Source of the DNA: Daphnia pulex
Taxonomy: Eukaryota; Arthropoda; Branchiopoda; Diplostraca; Daphniidae
Reading direction: 5' to 3'
NCBI RefSeq assembly: GCF_021134715.1
Contig: NC_060021.1
Span: 11,812,501 to 11,876,500 of the forward strand
Length of the DNA stretch: 64,000 nucleotides
Of this stretch, positions 49,134 through 62,100 are shown piece by piece (positions within the stretch are counted from its first letter, which is position 1; every line of letters begins with the position of its first letter). The notes beneath the pieces are model-generated. The model was not told the origin of the DNA. It saw only the letters and a list, made by a program, of their open reading frames with translations, and did not search any database. The translations under genes were made by a program, and so were the position numbers.

Positions 49134-52100
49134 CACCGTGATTGAGCAAATTTATTTGACTTGTGATGAAGCCGTTTTCCTTTTCCTCCTTTTCTTTCAC
49201 TCCCATCCAGGGCAAATCTAACCCATCTGCCAACCTGCTCCGGCCAGGAGCACTTCAATTAAACAAGAGTACTCTATATCTATACATCTAAATATACACG
49301 CGTGTAGGTTTGATATATTCACGGCACGTAACCTCGTCACAACGAAATCTCCTCTCTGGCCGTCTCAACACTTGGCATTGTTGTAAAAAGCTACAAGTAC
49401 ATTTTCCAGTGTGTCTATTTCTCCCAGACCTTTTTAAGTAATACAGGGGGCCTTGTGATGTGATTCATCATCAGTCGAGCGATGGAAGAATAGATTGTGA
49501 AAGTGTGTGGTACCGTTTGTAGTGCCCATCATAGCGGCACATCATGCAATTCTTTTTTGTGGATTTTGGTGACGTCAAACGAGCTTCGTCTTCTCGGCAG
49601 CGAAAAAACTTCTATTCATTTTGTATTTGTATTTTTTTCCCGCGGTAATTGGTGCGCATCTTCCCGCTCCAGAGGTGATCTCTACCGGGTCTGAGCTATT
49701 GTTGTCTCACACTGTCCATCCAGTCGCTTGTGTTATACGTTACCCAAAAAATTTTCGATCAAATTTTGTTGCCTGTTTGTTTGTCCTATTTTGGTTACCA
49801 TGCTAGACTACTGTGGAGTGGAGACATTGGTTCTCGACTGGCGTTTCTTCCTGGCCGTCGTCGTGCCGGCACCAAAGTGATTTGCTTCCCGCAGAGAAAG
49901 TGATGACGATAGCGATGACTTGCCATTTCTCAAAAACTCCATCCAAGGTCCATCGTTATACAATAGGCTAAACTAACAGGACAGACGTATATAATGTTTG
50001 CGCTCTTTGACGAGCGGATTTGGTAGTCTATAGCCTACTTTTCAGATTCTATTCCTACTGTTCATGACGCAATTTGCGCAATGGCATTAGCTCGTTTTTT
50101 TTTTATCCTGTGATTTTGGGGCGTTAAACAATTGCTGTGAGTGTGATTGAATTAAGCGATTAATGTCGAGCATGTGGGTAATTCGGTCACTGCCGCTGTG
50201 CCTTTCCTCGTTTTCAGGGGGTTGGAAAAACCAATGTGTTCAATAGTCTAGTCGAAGCAGACTTTGGTGTTGACATTAACAAAGTACTTGGACGTTTCTG
50301 TTTTTTGGGAGTTTTTCCTCCACATTGTGAGGGGAGAATATGAACGAACATTGGCAAGATGGTACATAAGAGCAGGGCGTTTGTATTCGATCCGGCACGC
50401 GACTAACGTGGAGAAAGCTGACACGGACTTTTTTATTTTTTGGTTGTTTTTGTTGGTAGAATTACGAAAACACTGTTCTCCATCAAAGCGCGTGTGCGCT
50501 GCTTATGATGGAGCAAAATGAACAAAGTGTTATAACCAAGTCGGTCATGAATGGTCCCTTTTTCATGTACTGGTTGCTGCTCCCAGATGATGGCACTAGT
50601 TCGCGTCGTAGATGCTGGTGACTCGTTCGAATCCATTCAAACCCTAATCCTCCATCTTAAACAGCAGCTTAAGCAAACTTAAGTATACAAGAAGGATCTT
50701 GAGTTTTGAGGCTTGCACTTTCGTTCAATAATACGCATTGGGCAATCAAACGTCCCCTTGAGGTACTGCTACTGGGTGGATCGGGTGCAACGGGTACTGC
50801 TGGATGGATGTTACCTTCTAGTATAGAAAGAGAGAGCCGGAATTAAAGAAAAATAAAAAGGTAACGTCTTTAACGTCTATCGTTGTTGGAATGGGAAGAA
50901 AAAAAAAATTGTCAAATTTCTCCCGAGTGAAACCTGCGGTGGGATCTTTTCACAGCGGGTAAGCCAAGCAACGGGCCGTGCACCGCTGTGATGTGACCAA
51001 TTTACAATCAAAAGTATCTGCACTCCAAAAGTTGAACATTAGGGAAATACCCCAACTTTCCAATGAATAACACACTCGGGAGTTTTGAGAGGAGAAGAGT
51101 TATTTCCCGACGATGAGTTTGACTCTGATTTTGGCTGATCTTTCCTTGTAGGTTCTGGGGTAGAGAATATTACAGTCGGCCTGATGTAGCTGTCCACAAT
51201 TATAGATAATACGTCTAGTCTGTCGGACGGAACTGTAAATATATGCTGCGGGACGTATACGGTTAGATCGATTCCGTATTTGACTCGATTCTTTTTACAT
51301 CATTAGAATAAATGTAAGTCTCTTTTATGGAGTCCCTTGTAATTGCTCATTCGGATGGAGTCGTCCTAAATGGAGTGGACTTTTTTTACTTTTTGACAAA
51401 CTGTCCTGGGATTGAGAGAAACCGCCAAGGACAGTCCCGGTTTCTATATTGCTGCGTTGAAATCTCTCATGTTTGGTTAACATAACTGCCTCAGTCTTTA
51501 AATGAACTGTTTGATAAATTGATAGATTTATGAAACATCCGTTTGAGTTGGCTGATCAACAGGATTGGGTCTCTTTTCTTTTCATCTAAAAAATTCCTCC
51601 TCATTAAGCGTGAGACTTTCTAGTGTTAAGTCAGAGGGAATATTGGCAACCTACCCAACCTAAGTCGATAGAGGCAACCCTTTGCAGACTTTCTCACTTC
51701 CAATTCTAGAATGTTGGAATCTATGGACACGAAGGCATTGATTGCCGTCCTGCCGCTTTTGCCATAGAGATACTTTGACGCCAGAAATTGAATGTCTGCT
51801 GATGTTCGCTGTAGCTCATGTGGGTTGTTAGGCATAGAATAGCATAACTAAAATAGATATCATGACACTCTTTTCACTTTTTCTTGTCCTGCATTTTCAC
51901 TTCATTTCAGCACGGTTGTTGTTTCATTTGAATACAAGTGTACACTCTATTGCCACGTGTACCGCTGTACGACGCTTATCAGGCCACTTATTCAACGAGT
52001 CGAAATTTTGTAAGAAGAAAAAAAAGTGTTTTTTCTTGGAAGTTTCAGCAGCACTTTTGATCGATGATGACACGGCACTAGAATGAACGCGCGTGCTTGC

Positions 52101-53975
52101 CATCCAATGCAACTGTCAGCAGGCGAGAAATGTGGTTATTTCTCGCAGCATCATGATGTTGAGCTCCTTATCCTTATTTATTCTTTATATGCACTTAACG
52201 AAGTGTCATTGAATGATTCTAGCCGATCGGAACCAACATTGGTTTGTAATTCTTCCCAGAAGAAAATGGACGTGCGTTTTTCTTGAAAGTTTGAAGGCGG
52301 CAATTTTGAAATTTCTTTTTTCTTCCAAAGCAAATCTCTAGAAAAATCGAATAAAGCCTTTGCTGAATGTTCGCTAGGTGGCGATTATTTCGCTCCTGAT
52401 GGAGGGGGAAGTACCTGAAAACTGTTACGGGAAGAATAGAGTTTGTTCCGGCTGGCCTATTTGTGCCAAATGCATTGTCGCCATCCAACTCGTCACAGCC
52501 AACTCCTACGATTATTCGACGAAATAAAGAAGCTATCAACTACGCTCCTGACTCTAGGGTTTATCCAGCAGCGTAACCCAATTTGGTTTTTTTAAAATTA
52601 TCATTATTGGCCGGCAGAGCTGTGTGTGCTGTCCATAGTCGAAAAGGGAAAAAGTGAGAGTAGACTCACTTATTATTGAGAGCCCGGGCTCTGTCTCAAA
52701 CAGCCAATCGACAAACGGTTTGGTTGTTAACGCTGGGGACTCCCATCTAACGCTTAAATGAGCACTCTGCGCAGACTTGCGACGAAGAAAGAAGAAGAAG
52801 AAGAATACTTACAGCTATCTACCCTTGACGCGATCATCACCCGTCGATGATTAGAAAGTCGTTCGAACTAAAACGTAAATAAATTAACAAAAATAAAACG
52901 GCCAAACAAAGACTACAATGAATTTTCCGAGTGGAAAAGAACAAGAAACGTAAAAATGATTCTGAAAATCGTCAATGAAGAATTCCAATAAATAATAGGT
53001 ATAACTGAGTTGGTTCCATTTTCCCCCTTGCCTTTCAAGTCAGTTATAGCGCTCGTGATCGTACTTTCTAAATAGAGGCTAAACGTTACGTCTGAAAACT
53101 GGTTTAAACCGACGACAAACGGCGGTAAAAATGAGCTACATCTAATTACCACAATGAACATTTGAGCCAGCTTACGATTTCAAATGTATTTGAGTCGCTA
53201 ATTAACGACGATTGGTTTGAATTAGTCCAATACAAGAGTTTTCCTTGTCGATTCTCTGGTATTTTGGGATGGAAAAGTTTTTGGCATATATTCCATCGGA
53301 TAAATTTGGAAAGTGAATCTAGCGAGAAAATTTCGTTTTCATTCGTTTCAAGGCAACGACTTTGAGTGATAGAATGATGTCTAGTGGATACTTAGAGAGA
53401 AAATCAAGCCGTGGCCTTTGCGCAACAATTATAAGTTTTATTTGGAAAAGGTTCCGATGAAAAAAAAGGATACAAGGAGGAAAGTATTTATTCTTTTGCT
53501 GAGGTGTTTCTCTTTGGAACTGATGGAAAGTGACAGAGTCCAGTACTTGGATGGAGTATCTAGCTGACTTATTGTCTGGCTAGAATGTTCACCACTTAAA
53601 GACTTTGTGGTTTCGAACCCGAGTTCTGCACTTTGTAAATATGTCAAAAAGATTAGTTGCATTTTCACGCCAGCACTTTTGGTATATACCTCGTGCTGGA
53701 TCTCTTGGTCACGATTTTTTTTTTATTATTAAGAGCCAATTTAAAGTTTCTCAACCTGACGATGAAGTCAAGGATGACTCATCTACGGTCCTGTCTATTT
53801 CATTTTCTACGGATACTGTGTATAGTAGCTCCGGTAATTTACCTAGTCATCCCTGGAGTGACAACTTGATTGTAATGTATTCTTTTTCTTTTCTATATTT
53901 TTACCGTTGTAATAATGTAAGCGAGCTTAAATTACGAAAAAGATTAAAACTTGAATTTCATATGCGTTGGGGTAT

Positions 53976-54047
53976 ACCTCTGTAGCCTAATGGTTATCGT
54001 TGCTCGCTACGGTGCGATGGGCTCAGGGTTCGCTTCCCAGTAGAATG
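53976..54047 (+). mobile_element. tRNA-like sequence, possible SINE head or tRNA pseudogene
   Basis: An A-box-like TAGCCTAATGG (53983-53993) and a B-box-like GGTTCGCTTCC (54027-54037) begin 44 bp apart, exactly the spacing in tRNA genes. The T-arm can form 4 of 5 pairs. Only the inner acceptor pairs form, the outer three do not, and the D-stem is broken, so it is not a functional tRNA. The A-box context (GTAGCCTAATGG) resembles tRNA-Arg genes. A tRNA-derived SINE is the likeliest identity; no tail or target-site duplication was confirmed. Confidence 0.45.
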
Positions 54048-57000
54048 ATGAAATTTGAGTCAAACCATTCGCGGTTCACGTCAGAGCGGTTCGCCGCAAT
54101 GATTCGTATGTGCTTTGACTCATGTCTGACTCGACTTTATTTAAAATTGAAATTTAGAACATTTTTTATTTGCAACAAGTTGATTCCTTCATTTAACTTC
54201 GAATGATTCTCTTTGATAAGTAATTCATCTCTCTTTATTGCCATCAGCAGTAAAGGTCAGGTTATACTTGAAACTATACGAGTGAAATCGTGAGTCAACA
54301 AACATGTATTAAGGGGTGTAACAGTTCAGCACGTTCTCCTTCTCCCTCATAAGGCGATGATCCACGCAGAAGGTCGACTCAATAACAATCCAGATGTACA
54401 TTTTAATTTCATGGCGAATTATAATTTCTTTATGGAAATTCAAGTCACCTTTTGTAATGTTCGTGACACGATGACACGAACCTTCACTGCATATTCTTTC
54501 TCTTGCTACCTAAAATCATTTGCTAATTCAATGCTATTGACACTGCCCCGATTTCGTCCCTTCCAATTTGAACTAGTGCAGTTATGAAAGGACTCTTTTG
54601 TTTGCTCACTCGAAGACAAAACAAACAACCTTTCACTTGTTTCTATGGATTCCTTTAATAGAATTCGATTTGAGACAATGCTGTGGGTCATGTAATATCA
54701 GTTGGTCCATCACCAGTCAGCAACTTTCAGGGCGTGGAATCTTGCGCAATTCCTTCAAAATAACTCGAAAAATTCCCCAGCTTTTCATCCCAACGCCATT
54801 GAGTGCTCTCGATAGGAAAAAAACAAAATCAGGAAGTCGTTTCACGTCCGTAATAACAATGCTGGAAAGAAAGTCAAACGAACCCCGCGTGTCACGATCC
54901 CTTGACTCTTATTTTGATTGCGGCCATTGAATTTTCAAGCGGGCTTTTTAAAAAGTCAGTTGTTCAATTGTTGGATGCTCCGGCGCCAACAAAGTCGTGG
55001 CCGCCACATCCACTTGGGTGGGTTCCTTTTTATTTTCTCGCGCTTTTATGTTGTTCTACACGTTTGCGGATTACAATCCGTTCCGCATCCAGTCACTGCC
55101 ATCCGCTTCTAGTGCAACGACCGCGCGTTTTCTGTCTCGTTATTATTTTTATTATTATTATTATCCTCTTGTTATATACATTTCTCTTGTGCGCCCCAGC
55201 AATTATTATTGCTAATGTAGGTCTTATCTTGTATTTGAATTCATGGAGTATTTATATATTAGTTTTGGAAGGCTTTTACGGCATTGCTAGACTACTTGTA
55301 CCAACGTCCTTCATGAATAATTTCCTGTATTTGACGAGCACTTTGTTGTGTGCCAATTGTGAAAAGAAACTTCGAGGATGTTGTGCTGTATGAAGCAATC
55401 AAACGCTCATAATTACGTGTAGGCCTATAGGCAATTCAATATGCGTAATGAGAAAATTGTGCTTGTCATATGACAGGAGGGAAATCAACCAAGACTGTGA
55501 CATTGATCTCTAATTGAATCAGAAATAATTATAACAGAAAATCAATTTTGGTGGAGATGAAATGAAAATTTGGGATAAATGTATTCTTAAGAGACGATTA
55601 CCACACATCAGTATAGCGTAAATAGTCCACATCAATTTTGCACACTTGTAGACTTGTAAACTGAAGAGCGTAGATAATTGGCTGTCATCGCCTTTATGAA
55701 AATAAGAAAAAGTAGAATCTCTTTGGTTGGTTGCCGGTGCTGAGTAGTATTAATGATTATAGTAGGTTGATTGTTTTGCCAGCACCAACGGCAAGTTTCT
55801 ACACGGCAGCTGACTGGAATCTAATTGATTTTCAGTTCGCGTAGTAAATTGCGGCACCACCAAGTTAAAGAAAGAAAAACGTCCCACGCATAATCTATAT
55901 GAATGGACAGCAGGAGAACAGGACAGTGAACAGAAGTTCGCATACTTTCCAAATTCGACACAGTCTCCCGCGTTCGATGGAGAGTGAGAGAAAAAAAAGG
56001 GAGAAGGGAAAGTCTTTTTTAACGATAAATTTAGCGTTGCTTTTTATCGGGGACCGCTGTGCCCTATACTGTTGTGTTTCGATGCAATTACAAGTTAAGG
56101 ATAAATCGACGACTTGTCTTGTATTGTTTTGGGTGCAGCTCTCGATTAAAAGACTATTATATGCATATAACTTCACATTCACAGTTATTTGCCTTTAAGC
56201 CGTTGTTGTGTCTATTTCTTTATTTGTTTTTACAGAGTCTGAATTTGGGCATCCGACACCCCAGCGCTTGTTTTGATTTTAAGGCCGTTTTTGCTATTTG
56301 TGTATTCGAATTTCTGGTTCCGCTTCCTTGAAGGGAAGAGAAAAAGGGAAAGCCCATCAATCACCATCGTTATCTAACAGCAGAAATCCCCCCCTAAAAA
56401 AGTAACTGGATCAACAGGATATCGACAGCAGCAGAGAGCAATTTCTAAATGTCACGATGACTTTCTTTTTCCTTCAATGTTTACGGATGCGCAGAAGAAT
56501 TGGGCGCTGCTACTAGCGAATCAATCGACCAAAATTAAATGCTGAAGCCGTCGAATCCATTCAGTTGATTTTGATAAGTCACTTATCGTATAGGCGTTAC
56601 AAGTGTGATACAGTAAGAATTAATAGTCAAAATAATGAATGTTGAAAAATGAATGTTCATACGATTTTGGTTTTCGTAACTAATAGTAAATTTCGAATCC
56701 ATTCGACATGGATTCGATATTACCCAAATGAACTTTGTCGACCTTGTCGTCATCCGTAGTTTATTAAGGCAAGAAATGATGATTTCTGAACCGCGTCGTC
56801 GCTTGCCAATGAATACTTAATTATTCATTTATTATGTAAGCCACCACCACGAGTGGTGGTGTTTTTTCTGCACGAGCCATTTCCATGCGGAAAAGGTTTG
56901 AGTCTGTTGAAATAACATTTGGCTTTGAAACCAGCAGCATTCAAAAGTGATTTAACTGGGAAGCCGGAAGTGTGAAGTGAACTTTCTAGGAAAGTAGAAG

Positions 57001-58956
57001 AGGGCGACATTGAAAACCTTGTTGTTATATATATAAGCGTCTTGATCTAATTATTGCAGCATAGTACGCTACAGTTGGAAGAATACCTCCAGCATCACAT
57101 CAAGAGAAACTTGTTACGAAAATCATAAGATGGAAAGCTGTGACGATGCTGTTAATTCATTTGTTTGCATCAATGAATTATTAACAGTGGTGATGTTGCC
57201 TGGCTTGCTCCCTATTCCAGTTATTGTTTTAGAATATTTTCCAAGACTTTTCAACATAACGAAAAACTTTTTTTAAATTTTTCATTTTTGAATGCAGGGA
57301 TTGGATGTCGTTCCTTCGGCCGTTCCCCTTCATGACTTTCCTGGTCAGTAAAGTGCAACATATAGGCTAGGCCTATAGAACACAGACAGAGACAATGGGC
57401 CATTTGAGAAAGGTGAATGTTTATAGAGCTTTGGCTTTCAACGAGGAAATGGAGCGTCAAATGGAGGGCAGTGTGCAGTACTCGTAATATTGCTGAATGT
57501 ATATACCTTCACTCGGATTGTGAGTTGTGATGCACGTGTACACTTTTAAAAGTAAGTAAAGTTTACATTCGCCAACCGGCAGTTTCCCACGCCAGTCCGA
57601 ACCCAGTGACTTTTCTAATTGAGCTGCTTCATCCCTTGGCACCTTTATAGGCCCTTTTTGTGTTTTATTATGACCGCGTGACTTTCTTTTTTTTTCTCAC
57701 GTAATCGAACTTGTCCGCTTCCAAACTCGAATCAAATCTAGTGGGTGACCATTTCATCTATTTTCTTTCCTTTTAATTTCACCTCGTATTCTCTGTGTTC
57801 GTTTCTCTTGTGACGCTGGAAGAGTCACGTCGCCTTGCAACGTGACCCGTTAGAAATCAATGAGGGCCACTAATAGGCCCTACAATGCATACGCACAGTT
57901 ATAATAATCAGGATAGGGAAGCTGGACTCAACTAGCGAAACGAGTCCCATCAGCTGATGCCGGAGAAGATGGGGGGGGGGGATAAGGAGGCGGAAGCTAA
58001 GCGGAGAATTGGCCCCATTCAACTGGGTTAACAAAGACAACCTGCCCGACGACCTGAATCTATACTCTACTACCCTCTTCTCTTCTTTGATGAAGAATCC
58101 ACTGGTTTAGACGAAGGCCATTGACAACAAGAGACTTTGAATCCAAATACAAAAGGAAATTTCTCTCTTCATTTAGTTGCGCTGTTTCGTTGCGATTCTG
58201 GAGATTATATTGGGATGAGCCTTCAGTCGACGAAAGTTCACCTAAACGACCAGTCCTGTTATTACCCAGTTTGCTCCTAAAAGATTCGCCTTTTTTAATT
58301 CTGCCATCACATCATCACTTCGCAGTGAGTTCTTAAATTGCCACTTGGATATTTATCGTAAAACACACTCTTCAATTTCATGGCAATCAATTCTTGATTA
58401 ATATAGACCCAAACACGGGATGGATATAGATCTCTCGATCGTCCGTTCGGGAGAAAGTTTTTTTGATGAATTCGCGGCGTATAGATTTTCAAAGTGAACC
58501 CGACGCTTAATTTGATAGCCTACTGCCCTGATTTTCTATAGCATGTCGTTACTATCTATTTTCATTGTTATTAACTGTGTGTTACACTACGGTATATCTA
58601 TAACACAAAGCTTGATATTACATTTGGCCCAAGCTTGATCGGGTGTCACGAATCGTCTCGTGTATATAGTGCCCGTTATTGTTCGCTTGGTATAAACGCG
58701 CTTTGTTGCCCTCAGTGCGTGAGAGAAGTGTAATATTCCACAGGATCTGTAGTATTCGGAGACTGTAGTATAGCCTACCTCCGGTCCCGCTGTATTGGCT
58801 CCACCCATTTTCCACTGTTATCGAATTTTTTGATTCGAGTTTTCGTTATTTGTTTGTGTTTTATCCGATTTTTTGTTTTCAAAATTGTTCACACCCTCCC
58901 AAGCACGCCTCTAATTGCTTTATTACTGCTAGAGACTAGAGATAAAACTATTTTGG

Positions 58957-58964
58957 TATAAATA
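58957..58964 (+). promoter_or_regulatory. TATA box of PX4
   Basis: TATAAATA lies 184 bp upstream of the PX4 start codon. Transcription should start near 58988, giving a 5' leader of about 160 nt without a clear intron. It is the best-placed core promoter signal in the peroxidase group. Confidence 0.6.
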
Positions 58965-59147
58965 CTGCCAGCCGTCGACCACACAAACCAATTCTCTAAC
59001 CGACTCGATTTGCAACAACAACATTATTGGTCGATCCTTTTTGAATTGTTTATCGATTCCCTTTTTGATTCATTTTGACAGTGAACTGGTTTCAACACAT
59101 CCGCCACATCCTGCTGACTTCAAGAAGAATTTATAACAATTCAGAAA

Positions 59148-62100
59148 ATGACGACGACGACGTCGAAAATGTGTGCTATGCTGATTATGGTGCTGGCGCC
59201 TATATTGTGGACTTTGCTACTATTCGCCCCGTCCACTCCGGTAGTGCAGACAGCCGTTTTACATCCGTCGGGTGGATTTCAACCGTCGCTTGGACTTGGA
59301 CTAGACTACGGCCGACTGGATGCACCGCTTCCGGCTCTCACGGCGGATTACAATGCAGGAAAAGATGCTTGCGCTCTGGTGCTTAGCCGTTCCAGCCTTT
59401 ACGATCACACACAATCCATCTTCTTTGGTGTGGGGTAATTAATCCTACTGCTCATTCTAATCAATTACCTTTTTTTTTAAAAATGATCCATTTTCAATCA
59501 TCTCGTGATCAAAACAAATCAAAACGCAGTTCTGGCTATGGAGAAAATTGCATCACCTATGCGGCTGTCGATCACGCTCTGGCCCAAGCTCTGCATTACC
59601 TGCGCATCGAAACGCCGGAAGAAGAATGGATGCCGGAGCAGTTGGCTACGGTCGGCGAAGTCTTTCTAGAAACATCTCGCATCCTTGCCAGAAGGTATAA
59701 TAAAACCCACACAACAATAAACTTATAAACCGGTAAACCAAATTTTTCGCCACCAAGGTACGGCCTGACACCGCACGAGATTGAAAACCAACTTCCGCTT
59801 TTGGACACCCACAAGACGAACCTGCTCAAGTACTGCCCCGATTTCATGTCGCCACTGCACTGCACGCCCGGCAAGTACCGGCGATTCGACGGCTTGTGCA
59901 ATAACCTCCAAAACCCCACATGGGGTGCCCGGCTCACTGCATTTACCAGGTAAAAAAGAATCTACGTTCAATTGATTCTGTGAGTGTAAATCATGCTGGT
60001 CTTTTGAAAAAAGATTACTGCCGCCAGCTTACAGCGACGGCATCTCGGAGCCGCGCATTGGCTACGGTGGCCTGCCGTTGCCCGGCGCCCGCTCAGTCAC
60101 GTCACTCGTGCATATCGAGGAAACTCTCAACGATCACGCCGCCACAACTTTAGTGGTCTCTTGGGGACAGTTTATGGATCACGACTTTACCCTGACGGGC
60201 ACCATGCTGAGTCCGTTGAAATAACAATTTCCTTTTTCTCCTTTTTTGAATTTTATTTGATCTTTATTTTGGCTGCGTTGTGTGCTAATGGCGTTCTTTT
60301 TGATGTGAATAACAACAGATCCGCTGGATCGCAATGAATTCGAAGAATGTTGCCGACCGCCTCTGGGTTCCCCGCCCAACAAATACTGTTTCAACATCGA
60401 CGTGCCGGCCAACGACGAATTCTTCAGCCGATTCGGTGTGCGCTGCATCGATTTCGTTCGCGGATTCCCCGGCGTTCGTCACGGTTGCCGATTAGGTAGG
60501 TTTAATAGTCATAAAGTAACTTTCCAATTTCATCATCGTCAGCCAGTAGCTTGTCTAGTTAACGCAATTGTTTTCACTTTATTTGTTGCTGTCTCGTTCA
60601 AAAGGTTCTAGGACTCAATTCAATCTGCTAACTGCGACGATCGACGCCAACACTGTTTACGGCGTCAGAGAATCGTTCGCCAGGTATAACCAAATCATCT
60701 TTCACTTTTGATTGATTGTTCTCTCTATATTCGCCCACCTTCATTTACCGCTTTTTCTTTCCCTTTGTCACGTCTTTTTTTAAATATTTTTGAGTAGATT
60801 TTAAGCTCAGATAACTTAATGATAAATATCTTTGATGGTCGTAGGTCACTACGTTCCGGTTATGGTGGACAATTAAGAATGAATCCGGTCTTGAGACCTT
60901 ATGGGCTGATGGATCTCCTTCCAGCCAAGACGGACATACCCGATGAGGGTTGTACTCATCGAGCCGAAAATGGCAACAAGTTTTGTTTCGACGGCGGTAA
61001 TATCATCATAGAAAATCAGTTGCTTTTATACATAACAATTCCTTTAACTCGCTGACACCAATGTCTATGCAGGCGAAATCCGAGTCAACGAACAGCTCAT
61101 TCTAACGTGCATGCACACCTTGTGGGCACGTGAACACAATCGAATCGCCACCGAATTGCATCACATCAATCCTCATTGGGACGACGAAATCCTTTTCCAG
61201 GTCAGCGATTCTTTTTCAAATATTAGAACGTCGTGATCGATAAAACTAGGTCTCATTTAATAATCCCGTTTTCAACAAAATGTGGATCAATAGGAAGCGA
61301 GAAATATTGTCATCGCCATGATCCAGCACATTACCTACAACGAATTCTTGCCCGTCGTGCTGGGCAAAGACATGATTGCCAAGTTTGGTCTCCTACTCCA
61401 GAAAGAGGTATTACCATTTACCAGCAAAGAATGGGCCATTGATTTTGATGAATTTCTCATCATTTTAGGGTTACTGGAACGGATACGACCCAACGGTCAA
61501 TCCGGGCATCATGGCCTCATTCGCCGCAGCAGCTTTCCGTTTCGGCCACACTATTCTGCCGACTAATGTCGAACGATGGAGCAAAGCCCATCGCTACGTC
61601 ACGCATACTCCGCTAGCGGACCTGATCCGTCAACCCTATCAGCTCTACGAGCCTGGCGTGCTGGACGAGTACTACATTGGAATGACGAACCAGCCCGCTT
61701 TAGCCTTCGACAATTTCATTACGGCTCAAGTCACCACCCTGCTGTTCCGCAAACCGGGAGAGCGACATGGTGTCGACCTGACGGCCTTCAATCTTCAACG
61801 CAATCGCGAAGTGGGATTGCCCGGCTACACGGAATTCCGCAAATTTTGCGGCTTATCGCCCGTCCACACCTGGGAAGACCTTCTCGGCTCGATGAGCAAC
61901 GACACAGTTTATCGCTACGCCGCCACTCTGAGAACTCCGCACGACATCGACCTGTGGTCCGGTGGTGTGTCGGAACGGGCTTTGCCGGGCAGTCTTCTAG
62001 GTCCCACCTTTGCTTGTGTCATTGCCACGCAATTCAGCAGCGTTCGCGTTGGCGACCGCTTCTGGTACGAACTGGACAACCAGCCGTCGTCTTTCACTCC

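Larger units (their letters stand above)
44640..58956. other. 14-kb gene-poor region between PX3 and PX4
   Basis: No conserved coding exon was recognised. It contains a hairpin (46697-46745), (G)15 at 47299-47313, (G)11 at 57971-57981, one unusually long ORF (48390-49133 minus) and a tRNA-like sequence (53976-54047), listed separately. The PX3 start exon and promoter and distal PX4 control elements may lie here. Confidence 0.5.

Noticed and set aside
53609..53663. B-box-like GGTTCGAAACC on the minus strand near the tRNA-like element
   Set aside because: No A-box at the required distance and no cloverleaf.
56841..56866. GC-rich hairpin CACCACCA...TGGTGGTG followed by T6, resembling a bacterial terminator
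   Set aside because: The genome is eukaryotic and no transcript ends nearby; likely simple repeat chance.
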